Assembly: GCF_035825295.1 (NCBI RefSeq)
Contig: NZ_JAYMGI010000002.1
Location: 186,001-250,000 of the forward strand
Direction: 5' to 3'
DNA length: 64,000 nt
Source of the DNA: Actinacidiphila sp. DG2A-62
Lineage (GTDB): Bacteria; Actinomycetota; Actinomycetes; Streptomycetales; Streptomycetaceae
The notes beneath the pieces are model-generated. The model had not been told where the DNA came from. It did not search any database and saw only the letters and a program-made list of their open reading frames with translations. Of this stretch, positions 15,551-24,602 are shown in pieces; the stretch's first letter is position 1; every line of letters starts with the position of its first letter. Both the position numbers and the translations under genes were made by a program.

Positions 15551-16140
15551 CGCCGGAGCAGCTGGCCGCGGCCCGCGACCGCACCCTGGACGATGTGATC
15601 GCCCCGGGCCTGCGGGTGCTCTTCTGCGGCATCAACCCGGGGCTGATGTCGGCGTGGACCGGGCAGCACTTCGCCCGGCCGGGCAACCGGTTCTGGCCCG
15701 CGCTGCACGCCTCCGGCTTCACCCCGCGCCGCTACGCCCCCGCCGAGCAGCGCGACCTGCTCGCGCTCGGCCTCGGCATCACCAATGTGGCGCCGCGGGC
15801 CACGGCGCGGGCGGACGAGCTGAGCGCCGCCGAACTGGTGGCCGGCGGCGAGCAGGTGCGGGCGAAGGTGGCGGCCTTCCGCCCGGCCTGGCTGGCGGTG
15901 CTCGGACTGACCGCCTACCGGGTGGCCTTCGGCGACCGGCACGCCGCGGTGGGCCCGCAGCCGCGGACGCTCGGCGGCACCCGGGTGTGGGCACTGCCGA
16001 GCCCCAGCGGGCTCAACGCGCACTGGACGCCGGCCGCGCTGGCCGAGGAGTTCGGCCGGCTGCGCGCGGCGGCGTACGCGGAGCCCGTGCCGCAGGCTCA
16101 GCCGCCGGCGGCCACCGGCCCCGGCACCGCGGTCTCCTGA
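15547..16140 (+). CDS. mug: G/U mismatch-specific DNA glycosylase
   Basis: About 197 residues of the Mug branch of uracil-DNA glycosylases, which remove uracil or thymine mispaired with guanine. The active-site motif is visible as FCGINPGLMSAWTG near residues 22-35, with FARPGNRFWPALH after it and the second motif ALPSPSGLNAHW near residue 155. The reading frame has no ATG or GTG in place; homologues begin with TPEQLAAAR right after the start, so CTG 15547, overlapping the purB stop as CTGA, is the best start. GTG 15595 would remove a conserved helix. The C-terminal 20 residues overlap a convergent gene. Confidence 0.85.
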   Translation: MTPEQLAAARDRTLDDVIAPGLRVLFCGINPGLMSAWTGQHFARPGNRFWPALHASGFTPRRYAPAEQRDLLALGLGITNVAPRATARADELSAAELVAGGEQVRAKVAAFRPAWLAVLGLTAYRVAFGDRHAAVGPQPRTLGGTRVWALPSPSGLNAHWTPAALAEEFGRLRAAAYAEPVPQAQPPAATGPGTAVS

Positions 16141-16547
16141 CCGACCGCCAGCACGATCCGGTACGGCGAGCGCCGCCCGTCGCCGGTGCCGGAGTCCCCC
16201 GGGGCGTCGGCGACCCCGACGCCGACGGCCGTCCACCGCTCGCCGACCCGCCAGCCGTAGACCTCGCCGACCCCGGGCGCGCCCGCGCACAGCTCCGCGA
16301 GCACCGGCGGCACCGGTATGCCTCGCCGCTGCTGGGCGCGGTACGGCAGCAGGTCGAGCACCTCGGGCTCGCCCCAGCGGCCGGCGAGCCGCTCGACGAG
16401 GGCCTCGGCGTCCGCCTCGTGGCCGGCGGCGAGCACGGCGAGGTGGAAACCGGGCCCGCTGCGGCGCGCGGCATCGCGCAGCCGCCGCGCGGGGAAGTCG
16501 AGCGCGCGCATCCGGTCCACCTCGGCGATCTGGGCAGCAAGATCCAT
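16098..16547 (-). CDS. Hypothetical protein, conserved Streptomyces type
   Basis: A 149-residue soluble protein from ATG 16547 (GTG at 16577 is possible). A helical N terminus (LAAQIAEVDRMRALD) is followed by an alpha-beta body with FHLAVLAAGHEADAEALVER, then RWGEPEVLDLLPY and VGEVYGWRVGERWTAVGV. No enzyme motif recognised. It converges on mug and the two genes overlap by 43 bp, so one terminus may be shorter in reality. Confidence 0.6.
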   Translation of the reverse strand: MDLAAQIAEVDRMRALDFPARRLRDAARRSGPGFHLAVLAAGHEADAEALVERLAGRWGEPEVLDLLPYRAQQRRGIPVPPVLAELCAGAPGVGEVYGWRVGERWTAVGVGVADAPGDSGTGDGRRSPYRIVLAVGQETAVPGPVAAGG

Positions 16548-16731
16548 GCCCGCAAGTAAACAGCCACCCTCTGACAATCGGCATCGGCCGGGCCGCCGGG
16601 GCCGTACGCTGCCGGAAGCGTGCCCGGCACGCCGCGCAGGGCGTCACGCAAACGGTATCCGTCCGTGCTCGCCGCGCGGCGCGGCGCCGGGTACGATCCG
16701 CCACACACGGGCACGGCTGGGAGGACACACC

Positions 16732-17887
16732 TTGGGGCGACTCACCGGCGGGGACCCCTCCCTGCTCCGGCGGATCAATTCCGCGGTCGTCCTCCACGCG
16801 CTGCGCGGAGCGCAGACCCCTACCCTCACCGAGTTGGTGCGCGACACCGGCCTGTCCCGGCCGACCGTCGAGGGCGTGATCGAGGGCCTGACCGAGTCCC
16901 GCCTGGTGGTGGAGGCCGCGCCCGAGCCCGGCGACGCGCGCAAGCAGGGCCTGGCCTCGCCGGTTCCGCTTCCACGCCGAGGCCGGGCACCTGCTGGGCA
17001 TCGAGATCGGCGCCCACCAGGTGCGGGTGGTGCTCTCCGACCTCAGCGGCCGGCTGCTGGACTCCCACGTGCACGCGGTGGACGAGGCGGCGCCGGCCGA
17101 CGACCGCATCGAACGCGTCCGCGGCACCGTCGCCGAGCTGCTGCGCAAGGCGGGGGTGGCGCGCAGCACCCTGTGGGCGGTGGGCGTGGGCAGCCCCGGC
17201 ATCGTCGAGGCGCACGGCGAGGTACGGCTGAGCACGGCCCTGCCGGGCTGGACCGGGCTGCCGCTCGGCGAGCGGCTGCAGCGCTCCTTCCGATGTCCGG
17301 TGCTGGTGGAGAACGACGCGAACGTGGCCGCGGTCGCCGAGCACTGGAAGGGCGTCGCGGTCGGCACGGACGACGTGGTGTTCGTGCTCGCCGGGCTGAG
17401 TCCCGGCGCCGGCTCGCTGATCGGCGGGCGGCTGCACCGCGGCTTCGGCGGCGCGGCCGGGGAGATCGGCGCGCTGCACCTGCTGGGCCGCGAGGTGACC
17501 CCCGAGTATCTGCTGTCCACCACTGGCGAGCCGCTGCACCCGCTGGACGAGCCCGCCGTGGAGCGGGTGTTCGCGCTGGCCCGGGAGGGCGACGTGCAGG
17601 CCAAGGACGCGGTGGAGCGCTTCCTGCGGCGTCTGGTGCACGACGTGGCGGCTTTGGTCCTGGCGATCGACCCCGAGCTGGTGGTGATCGGCGGCTGGGC
17701 GGCGGGGCTCGACGGGGTGCTCGACCCGCTGCGCTCGGAGCTGGCCCGCTACTGCCTGCGCCCGCCGAACGTGGTGCTCTCCGCACTCGGCCAGGAGGCG
17801 ATCGCCACGGGCGCGCTGAAGCTGGCGCTGGACCACGTCGAGGAGCAGCTCTTCGCCGTCGAGCAGACGTCGCTGGCCCGGCCCTGA
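16732..17887 (+). pseudogene. ROK-family (NagC/XylR-type) transcriptional regulator, frame broken
   Basis: The gene starts at TTG 16732 behind GGGAGGA (16719-16725). Its first frame encodes a winged HTH (LTELVRDTGLSRPTVEGVIE) and ends meaningfully near 16955. From about 16960 the family continues one frame on, with RRFRFHAEAGHLLGIEIGAH, the ROK phosphate-binding region and AAGEIGALHLL. One extra base in the GCC/CGG-rich stretch 16950-16963 explains the break. Repaired, it would be about 384 residues, the normal size for sugar-responsive ROK repressors. It is either a sequencing indel or a recent pseudogene. Confidence 0.8.
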
Positions 17888-18047
17888 GCCCTCGCCGCGG
17901 GCCCGGCCCGGCGCGGGGGCGACGCGGGAGGGGGACCTTGCGGCCGTGGGCGCGGGCGGCGGTTCGGAGCACGGCGATCGACACGACGCGGCACGGCGAG
18001 CACCTGGCACGGCGAGCACCCGGCGCGGCGCGCGCCCGGCACGGCGA

Positions 18048-18078
18048 CGGGTCCGCTCCGGCGTGCGGAGCGGACCCG
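18048..18078. terminator. Bidirectional hairpin between ROK and GntR genes
   Basis: A perfect 13-bp inverted repeat, CGGGTCCGCTCCG at 18048-18060 and its complement at 18066-18078 with a 5-nt loop, lies between two convergent genes. The 244-bp gap also holds short GGCACGGCGAGCACC direct repeats at about 17989-18020. Confidence 0.75.
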
Positions 18079-18131
18079 TGGCCCGTCGACAGGAGGCGGC
18101 GGCGACGCGTCGCAGGAGCCGGCGGCGGGCG

Positions 18132-18896
18132 TCAGGACGCCTGGCGGTCCTCGTCGGACGCGTGGTGGGTGACCTCCATCGCGCCCGAGTCGCCGAACGT
18201 CAGCCGGCAGGTGTCGGCGCGGTAGGTGGCCACGGACGCGGCGGCGACCCGGCCCTCGGCGACATAGCGGGTGGTGACGACCAGGACCGGGGCCCCGGGC
18301 AGCCGGTCGAGCTGGCGGGCGTCCTCCGCGCGGGCCGAGCCCAGCTCGACCGAGCGGTCCTCGCCCTCCAGCCGCAGGGCGTGCAGTGCACGCAGCACGG
18401 CGGGCGCGTGGGCGGCCGGGGTGAGCATCGGGGACAGGCCCGGCACCGAGGACTGCGGCACGTACAGCAGCTCGGTGGCGACCTGCTGGCCCTGGACGGT
18501 CCGCTCGCGGCGGATGGTGTGGACGGTCTCCTCCGGTCCGGTGCCCAGCAGCGCGGCGAGCGGCGCGGGGGCCGCGGCCTCGACGCAGCCGACGGTGCGC
18601 CAGGCGTCCGGGCCCGCGCCGGGCCACTGCCCCGCGGACGGGCCGACCGCCACGCCGATGCGCGGCGGTGCCACGGTGGTGCCGACGCCGCGCCGGCGCT
18701 GCAGCCGGCCCTCCAGCTCCAGCTGCTCCAGCGCCTGGCGGAGCGTGGCCCGCGCGACGCCGAAACGGGCGGCGAGGTCGCGCTCGTTCGGAAGGATCTC
18801 GCCGACCTCGAACTCCGAGTCGAGGGCGTCGTTCAGCACCGTCTTGAGGTGCCAGTACTTCGGCTCCTGCACCGATTCGAGCTGCGTGGTCCCCAC
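18132..18896 (-). CDS. GntR/HutC-family regulator with UTRA effector domain
   Basis: A 254-residue protein. Residues about 10-80 form the winged HTH (LNDALDSEFEVGEILPNERD, RFGVARATLRQALEQLELEG, GVGTTV). Residues 95-240 form the UTRA ligand domain (VHTIRRERTVQGQQVATELL, LVVTTRYVAEGRVAAASV). HutC-type regulators sense sugars or amino-acid derivatives. No transport or metabolic operon is adjacent, so the ligand is unknown. The divergent dehydrogenase gene is a possible target, along with autoregulation through the AT-rich dyads upstream. Confidence 0.88.
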   Translation of the reverse strand: MGTTQLESVQEPKYWHLKTVLNDALDSEFEVGEILPNERDLAARFGVARATLRQALEQLELEGRLQRRRGVGTTVAPPRIGVAVGPSAGQWPGAGPDAWRTVGCVEAAAPAPLAALLGTGPEETVHTIRRERTVQGQQVATELLYVPQSSVPGLSPMLTPAAHAPAVLRALHALRLEGEDRSVELGSARAEDARQLDRLPGAPVLVVTTRYVAEGRVAAASVATYRADTCRLTFGDSGAMEVTHHASDEDRQAS

Positions 18897-19218
18897 CCTG
18901 TCCTCGCAATCACCGTGGCCGCGTCCGAGCCGGGCCGGCCTGTCCCCGGCTTGTTAAGCCTTGTTTAGGAACCTCTGTTTATTAAAGGTTCTTGCACTAC
19001 TGGACGATAGAGCCGGGTCGCGAAGTTGGTCAAGACCAATCCTCGATTCCCGCCCATGCCGACCGGAACCGGATACATGCGACGTTCATGCAATGTTGAC
19101 GGAGTGCTGCGATAGCGTTCGTGATCTCCGTGGGATTCCGGCCACGGACGGTCACACCGCGCGCACGGCGGGATCAGGGCGCGGCGCACACACGGGCACG
19201 GCGGGAGGGGCAGGGTCG
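18897..19218. promoter_or_regulatory. Divergent intergenic region with two dyads, probable GntR operators
   Basis: 322 bp between divergent genes. GGCTT-GTT-AAGCC at 18948-18960 is a perfect dyad. GAACCT (18969-18974) and AGGTTC (18986-18991) flank an 11-bp AT-rich centre. Such AT-rich palindromes beside a GntR gene are usually its autoregulatory sites. Nothing coding is seen in the rest. Confidence 0.5.
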
Positions 19219-19977
19219 ATGGACGGTGCGGCGGCGCAGGTCACGGTGGTCACGGGCGGCAGCCGGGGCATCGGCGCGGCAGTCGCGGTGCGGCTCGCGG
19301 CGGCCGGCCACCGGGTCGGCATCGGCTACGAGCGGGCCCGCGAGGCGGCCGACTCGGTGGCCGCGCGGGTCCGCGAGGCGGGCGGCCAGGCGCTGGTCCA
19401 CCAGGTCGACACCCGCGACGAGGACGGCGTGGACGCCTTCTTCGAGGCGGTGGCGCGCGACCTCGGCCCGGTCACCGGGCTGGTCAACAACGCGGGCGTC
19501 ACCGGTCCGCTGGGCCGTTTCGCGCAGACGCCGGTGGAGGTCATGCGCCGGGTGGTGGACGTCAACGTGATGGGCGCGATGATCTGCGCCCGGCGCGCGG
19601 TGCTGGCCATGTCCACCCGGCACGGCGGCGCGGGCGGCGCGATCGTGAACATCTCCTCGGGCGGCGCGACGCTCGGCAGCCCCGGCGAGTACGTCCACTA
19701 CGCGGCGAGCAAGGCGGCGGTCGACGCGATGACGGTGGGCCTGTCCAAGGAGCTGGCGCAGGAGGGCGTGCGGGTCAACTCGGTGCAGCCCGGCATGGTC
19801 GTCACCGACATCCACGCGGCGATGGGCGACCCGCAGCGGCCGTGGCGGGCCGCGGACCGCATCCCGATGCGGCGGCCGGGCGAGCCGGAGGAGGTCGCCG
19901 CCGCGGTGGCGTGGCTGCTGTCGCCGGAGGCGTCGTACACCACCGGCGCGGTGCTGCGGGTGGCCGGCGGGATGTGA
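19219..19977 (+). CDS. Short-chain dehydrogenase/reductase (FabG-like)
   Basis: A 252-residue classical SDR. The nucleotide-binding motif TGGSRGIG is at residues 12-19, NNAG near 92, the catalytic serine in NISSGG and the catalytic YVHYAASK near 156. The C terminus TTGAVLRVAGGM is typical. It would oxidise or reduce a hydroxyl/keto substrate with NAD(P)(H); the substrate cannot be told from sequence. It is divergent from the GntR gene and has no operon partner. Confidence 0.9.
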   Translation: MDGAAAQVTVVTGGSRGIGAAVAVRLAAAGHRVGIGYERAREAADSVAARVREAGGQALVHQVDTRDEDGVDAFFEAVARDLGPVTGLVNNAGVTGPLGRFAQTPVEVMRRVVDVNVMGAMICARRAVLAMSTRHGGAGGAIVNISSGGATLGSPGEYVHYAASKAAVDAMTVGLSKELAQEGVRVNSVQPGMVVTDIHAAMGDPQRPWRAADRIPMRRPGEPEEVAAAVAWLLSPEASYTTGAVLRVAGGM

Positions 19978-20208
19978 CGCCCTCCCGGCCCGGCCGGTCC
20001 CGCTCCGGACCGGGCCGGTCGGGGACGGCCGGTCGGGGAGGGCCGGTCACCGGCGACGCCGCGGGTGTTGACCTGAGCATGGCCGAAACCCGACGGTGAT
20101 ACGGGGTAACGCCGGTGAAACCCGTGAGCGTTCGGGCGCGGGCACAATCCGTGTGCCCCGCGAGTCCCGTGCCGCCGGGTGTCACCCGGTCCCGCCCAGA
20201 GGAGCACC

Positions 20209-21669
20209 ATGCCGGAATCCGTCGTGGACGCCGTCCGCCCCGCGTCCGCACCGCCGCCCGGAAACAACGCCGTCGACCGCTGGTTCAGGATCAGCGAGCG
20301 CGGCTCGACCCCCGGACGGGAGGTCAGGGGCGGCGTCGCGACCTTCTTCACCATGGCGTACATCCTGGTGCTGAACCCGATCATCCTCGGCGGCGCGACG
20401 GACAAGTACCACCACCACCTGTCCACGGCCCAACTGCTCACCGCTACCGCCCTGGTGGCGGCCGTGATGACGGTGATCATGGGCGTCGGCGGCAATCTGC
20501 CGCTGGCGATCGCCGCCGGGCTCGGGCTCAACGCGGTGGTCGCCTTCCAGCTCGCGCCGAAGATGAGCTGGCCGGACGCGATGGGCCTGGTGGTCCTGGA
20601 GGGGCTGCTGATCTGCGTCCTGGTGGTGACCGGGCTGCGCGAGGCGATCATGAACGCCATCCCGCAGGCCATCAAGCAGGCGATCAGCGTGGGCATCGGC
20701 CTGTTCATCGCCTTCATCGGCTTCATCGACGCCGGCTTCGCCACCCGGATACCCGACGCCGCCGACACCACCGTGCCCGTGCAGCTCGGTGGCACCGGGA
20801 CCCTCGCCGGCTGGCCGGTACTGGTGTTCTGCCTCGGTGTGCTGCTGACGGTGGCGCTGGTCGCGCGGCGGGTCAGGGGCGCGATCCTGATCAGCATCGT
20901 CACGATGACGGTGGTCGCGATCGTCATCAACGAGATCGCCGACGTGCCGGACCGGGCCTGGGGCCTGACCGTGCCGAAGATGCCGCACGACGTCGTCGCC
21001 ACCCCGGACTTCGGGCTCGTCGGCCACTTCAGCCTCTTCGGCGGCTTCTCCGCGGCCGGCGGCGTGACCGCGTCGCTGTTCGTCTTCACCCTGGTGCTCT
21101 CGGACTTCTTCGACGCGATGGGCACGATCGTCGGCATCTCCAACGAGGCCGGGCTGCTCGACGCGAAGGGCCGGGTGCCCAATATCGGGCGGGTGCTCTT
21201 CATCGACGGCGCCGCCGCCGTGGCGGGCGGCGCGGCCTCCTGCTCCTCCAACACCGCCTATGTGGAGTCCGCGGCGGGGGTCGGCGAGGGCGCGCGCACC
21301 GGGCTGGCCAGCGTGGTGACCGGCGCGCTCTTCGCGGTCGCGCTGTTCCTGTCGCCGCTGGCCGGCGTGGTGCCCTCGCAGGCCGCCGCGCCCGCGCTGG
21401 TCGCTGTCGGTTTCCTGCTGATGGCCCAGGTCAGGAACATCGACTGGACGCAGTACGACATCGGCATCCCGGCCTTCCTGACCATCGCCGTGATGCCCTT
21501 CACCTACAGCATCACCAACGGGATCGGCGCCGGCTTCCTGTCGTTCGTGGCCATCAAGCTGGTGCTCGGCAGGTGGCGCGACGTGCACCCGCTGGTGTGG
21601 GGCGTGTCCTTGTGCTTCCTGGTGTACTTCGCGATCGACCCGGTGCAGCAGGTGCTCGGCGCGAAGTAG
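20209..21669 (+). CDS. AzgA-type NCS2 purine permease
   Basis: A 486-residue inner-membrane transporter of the NCS2 (hypoxanthine/guanine/adenine) class. The N-terminal GGVATFFTMAYILVLNP motif is the hallmark of the AzgA branch, and GLGLNAVVAFQLA and the SSNTAYVESAAGV motif follow. About 12 hydrophobic segments alternate along the chain. The start ATG 20209 follows AGAGGAG (20198-20204); an in-frame GTG 30 bp upstream is less likely. Imports a purine base with protons; monocistronic, with a hairpin terminator downstream. Confidence 0.92.
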   Translation: MPESVVDAVRPASAPPPGNNAVDRWFRISERGSTPGREVRGGVATFFTMAYILVLNPIILGGATDKYHHHLSTAQLLTATALVAAVMTVIMGVGGNLPLAIAAGLGLNAVVAFQLAPKMSWPDAMGLVVLEGLLICVLVVTGLREAIMNAIPQAIKQAISVGIGLFIAFIGFIDAGFATRIPDAADTTVPVQLGGTGTLAGWPVLVFCLGVLLTVALVARRVRGAILISIVTMTVVAIVINEIADVPDRAWGLTVPKMPHDVVATPDFGLVGHFSLFGGFSAAGGVTASLFVFTLVLSDFFDAMGTIVGISNEAGLLDAKGRVPNIGRVLFIDGAAAVAGGAASCSSNTAYVESAAGVGEGARTGLASVVTGALFAVALFLSPLAGVVPSQAAAPALVAVGFLLMAQVRNIDWTQYDIGIPAFLTIAVMPFTYSITNGIGAGFLSFVAIKLVLGRWRDVHPLVWGVSLCFLVYFAIDPVQQVLGAK

Positions 21670-22859
21670 CACGGCCGCGGCGCCCGTCCGCGCGGCTCCG
21701 CCGCCCGGCGACCGCGAGAGGAGGGGAGCCGCGGTCCGCCGGACGGTCCGGGCGCCCCGACCGGGACGGGGGCGCCCGGTCGGGGCAGTTGGCCGGACCG
21801 GCGCACCGCACCGGCCCGTACTGTCACAACTCCCCGCAACCCGGCGGAGTTCCCCGCCCTGCCGGAAGATTCACGCGGGATTCCGCACCCGGCGCCGGCC
21901 CGGCGTGGACGGGCACGGACGCCGCGCCGAAGCGGGACTCGTCCCGCCGGCCGGACGCGGCGCCGGGTCCGGCCCGGCGCCGCGGGTCGCGCGCGGGCCG
22001 GGCGCAGCGCGCCCGAGCCGATCGCCACGCCCGCCGCGACCAGGGCGCTGCCCGCGAGCCGGCCGGGCCCGTACGTGCCGACCGAGACCAGCGGCGCGGT
22101 GAGCGCCGCGGACACCGGGATGAGCCCGGAAAAAAGCGTGGCGCGCTCCGCGCCCAGCCGCTGCATGCCCGCGTACCAGCACACGAAGCCGACCACCGTC
22201 ACGACGACCGCCTGCCAGCCCAGCGCGAGCCACTCGCGGCCCGCGGGCACGCGGAAGCCGTCGCCCGCCACGGCCAGGACCGTCGCCTCGGCCGCGGCCA
22301 GCCCGGTCACGCATGTCGACAACAGCAGCGGGCCCAGCGGCCGGACCACCGGCGCGGCCAGCAGCGCGAACCCGACCTCGCCGGCGAGCGCCAGCACCGA
22401 CCAGCACAGTCCCGCCCGGTCGGCGCCGCCCCAGCCCTGCACCACGAAGGCGCCCGCGGCCACCAGCACCGCGCCGGAGCCGACCCCCGCGGCCGGGCGG
22501 CGGCCCACCGCCAGCGGGACGAGCACCGCCACCACGACCGGCGCGCAGCCGACCAGCACGCCCGGCACGGCCGGTTCCGCGGTCCGCTCGGCGGCCAGCA
22601 CCGCGAGGTTGAACCCCACCATGCCGACCGCCGCGGTCGCCGCGGTCAGCGCCCACTGCCGCGCGGTCAGCCGCCGCAGCCGCTCCCCCGCGCCGCGCCG
22701 GGCGAGCGGCGCGAGCAGGACGAACGCGGCGCCGTACCGCAGCGCCTGGCCGCCGGCGTGCGGGTAGCCGACGAGCGCGCCGTTCGCGGTGAAGGAGGCG
22801 CCGACCAGGACGCAGGCGAGCGCGGCGAGCAGCGCGCCGGTGCGGAGGGAGGGGTTCAT
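21504..22859 (-). CDS. EamA/DMT-superfamily exporter with run-on C terminus
   Basis: Residues 1 to about 295 are a normal EamA transporter with ten hydrophobic helices (LLAALACVLVGASFTANGA first, FVCWYAGMQRLGAERATLFS near helix 8). Such proteins export amino acids or small metabolites. Beyond residue 295 (below about 21970) the frame has no stop for another 155 codons. It turns Arg/Pro-rich, crosses a terminator hairpin and runs 166 bp antisense into the permease gene. The family ends near 300 residues, so the true end is probably close to 21970. It is divergent, by 48 bp, from a MocR-type regulator, a common exporter-regulator pair. Confidence 0.75.
   Translation of the reverse strand: MNPSLRTGALLAALACVLVGASFTANGALVGYPHAGGQALRYGAAFVLLAPLARRGAGERLRRLTARQWALTAATAAVGMVGFNLAVLAAERTAEPAVPGVLVGCAPVVVAVLVPLAVGRRPAAGVGSGAVLVAAGAFVVQGWGGADRAGLCWSVLALAGEVGFALLAAPVVRPLGPLLLSTCVTGLAAAEATVLAVAGDGFRVPAGREWLALGWQAVVVTVVGFVCWYAGMQRLGAERATLFSGLIPVSAALTAPLVSVGTYGPGRLAGSALVAAGVAIGSGALRPARARPAAPGRTRRRVRPAGRVPLRRGVRARPRRAGAGCGIPRESSGRAGNSAGLRGVVTVRAGAVRRSGQLPRPGAPVPVGAPGPSGGPRLPSSRGRRAAEPRGRAPRPCYFAPSTCCTGSIAKYTRKHKDTPHTSGCTSRHLPSTSLMATNDRKPAPIPLVML
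21754..21786 (+). terminator. Hairpin terminator of the purine permease gene
   Basis: A perfect 12-bp stem, GCCCCGACCGGG at 21754-21765 and its complement at 21775-21786, with a 9-nt loop, lies 85 bp after the permease stop. It also falls inside the run-on tail of the convergent DMT frame, which argues that tail is not translated. Confidence 0.7.
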
Positions 22860-22907
22860 GCCGATGACGCTACGGTCGGCGACCGGTCCGGTTTAAGGTC
22901 CATTTCC

Positions 22908-24513
22908 ATGGCAGGCAAGAGGACCACTTCACCGGACCGCGGGAGCCCGGCGGACGCCACGGACCCGCCGGACGCCGACCCGCCGGACGCCGACCCGGCG
23001 AGCGCCGACCCGCCGGACGCGATCGGCGCACCCGGCGCCGCGCGCCGCCCGGTCCGGTGGGCGCCCGCCTGGGAGGTGCTCGTCCCGGCCGACGCGCCGA
23101 CGCGCGGGCGCGGGCGGGCGCTGCGCGAGGCGCTGCGGGAGGCCGTCAGGTCGGGGCGGCTGGCGGCGGGCACGGTGCTGCCGTCGAGCCGCGAACTCGC
23201 GGCGGATCTGGGGGTGTCGCGCGGCGTCGTCACCACCGCCTACGAACAGCTCATCGCCGAGGGGTACTTGACGGGACGTCAGGGATCGGGGACCCGGGTG
23301 GCGGACGCGGCGCCCGGGGCGGCGCTCCCGGCGGCCACGCCGTTCGCCGAGGACGACCGCGGCGGACCGCTGGACCTGCGGCCAGGGCTGCCGGACCTGT
23401 CGTTGTTCCCGCGCGCCGCCTGGTCGTCGGCGCACCGCCGGGTCGTCGCGCGACTGCCCCACCGGGCGTTCGGCTACCCGGACCCGCGCGGACTGCCCGC
23501 GCTGCGCGAGGCGCTGGCCGAACTGCTGTCCCGCAGGCGGGGAGTGGCCGCCGACCCCGACCACGTGGTGGTCACCTCGGGCGTGGCCCAGGCGCACACG
23601 CTGCTGGGCATGGTGCTGCGCGGCGCGGGCGAGCGGCGGATCGCCGTCGAGGACCCGGGGAGCCCCGAGCACCACGCGCTGTTCGGCCGGCCTCACCGCG
23701 GTCCCGGTCCCGCTCGACGGCGACGGCCCGGACCTGGCGGCGCTGGCCGCCGCCGGCGTGCGCGCGGCGGTGCTGACGCCCAGTCACCAGTTCCCGTCCG
23801 GCGTGGCGTTCACGGCGGCGCGCCGGGCCGGACTCCTCGCCTGGGCGCGGTCGGCCGGCGCGCTGCTGGTCGAGGACGACTACGACGGGGACTTCCGCTA
23901 CGACCGGGCGCCGGTGGGCGCGCTGCAGGGACTCGCGCCGGCGCACGTCGCGTACACGGGTTCGGTGAGCAAGTCACTCGCTCCGGGGCTGCGGTTGGGC
24001 TGGATGGTCGCGCCGCCGGACGTCGCGGCGGAGGCGGCGGCGCGCAAGCGGACGATGGACCTGGGCAATCCCGTCACCGAGCAGGCGGTGCTCGCGGAGT
24101 TCGTCGCCGGCGGCCACTACGACCGCCAACTGCGGCGCTGTCAGCGGCTGTACCGGCAGCGCAGGGACGCCCTGGTGGCGGCGCTCGCCCGGTACCTGCC
24201 CGGCGCGCGGGTCGGCGGCGTCGCGGCGGGCCTGCACGCGATCGTGACGCTGCCGCCGTCCTGCGGTCCGCAGGACCGGCTGCTCGCCGCGGCGGGCGCG
24301 GCCGGCCTGCGCGTTCGCCCGTTGAGCGACTACCAGTCGGCCGCGGGGGACGCCGGCGGCCCGGGCGACGATGCGGGAGTGCGGCTCGTGGTGGGCTACG
24401 CTCACCTCGGCCCCGAAGCGCTGACCACCGCGGTGGCGGCGCTCGCAGCGGCCGCCGGGATGCCAGCGGCGCGAAGGACCGGCGGGGCACGGCCACTCGG
24501 GCAAATTGGTTGA
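22908..24513 (+). pseudogene. MocR/PdxR-type GntR-aminotransferase regulator, frame broken
   Basis: Starts at ATG 22908. After an Asp/Pro repeat (DPPDADPPDAD, residues 20-35) comes a GntR winged HTH (SSRELAADLGVSRGVVTTAY) and the start of a class I aminotransferase-like domain (DLRPGLPDLSLFPRAAW). At about 23685 the frame jumps by one extra base and continues as GLTAVPVPLDGDG to the PLP-lysine motif SVSKSLAPGLRLGW and a normal C terminus. Repaired length would be about 534 residues. MocR proteins sense PLP or amino acids. The divergent DMT gene 48 bp away is the likely target. An indel in TTCGGCCGG is suspected. Confidence 0.8.
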
Positions 24514-24602
24514 AAGGGTAAGTTAACCGGGGAGATGGGCGCTTTACCCTCTGGTCACGGCACGTTCGTGATCACGCAACACGAACTGTGCATCGTAGGC
24601 GT

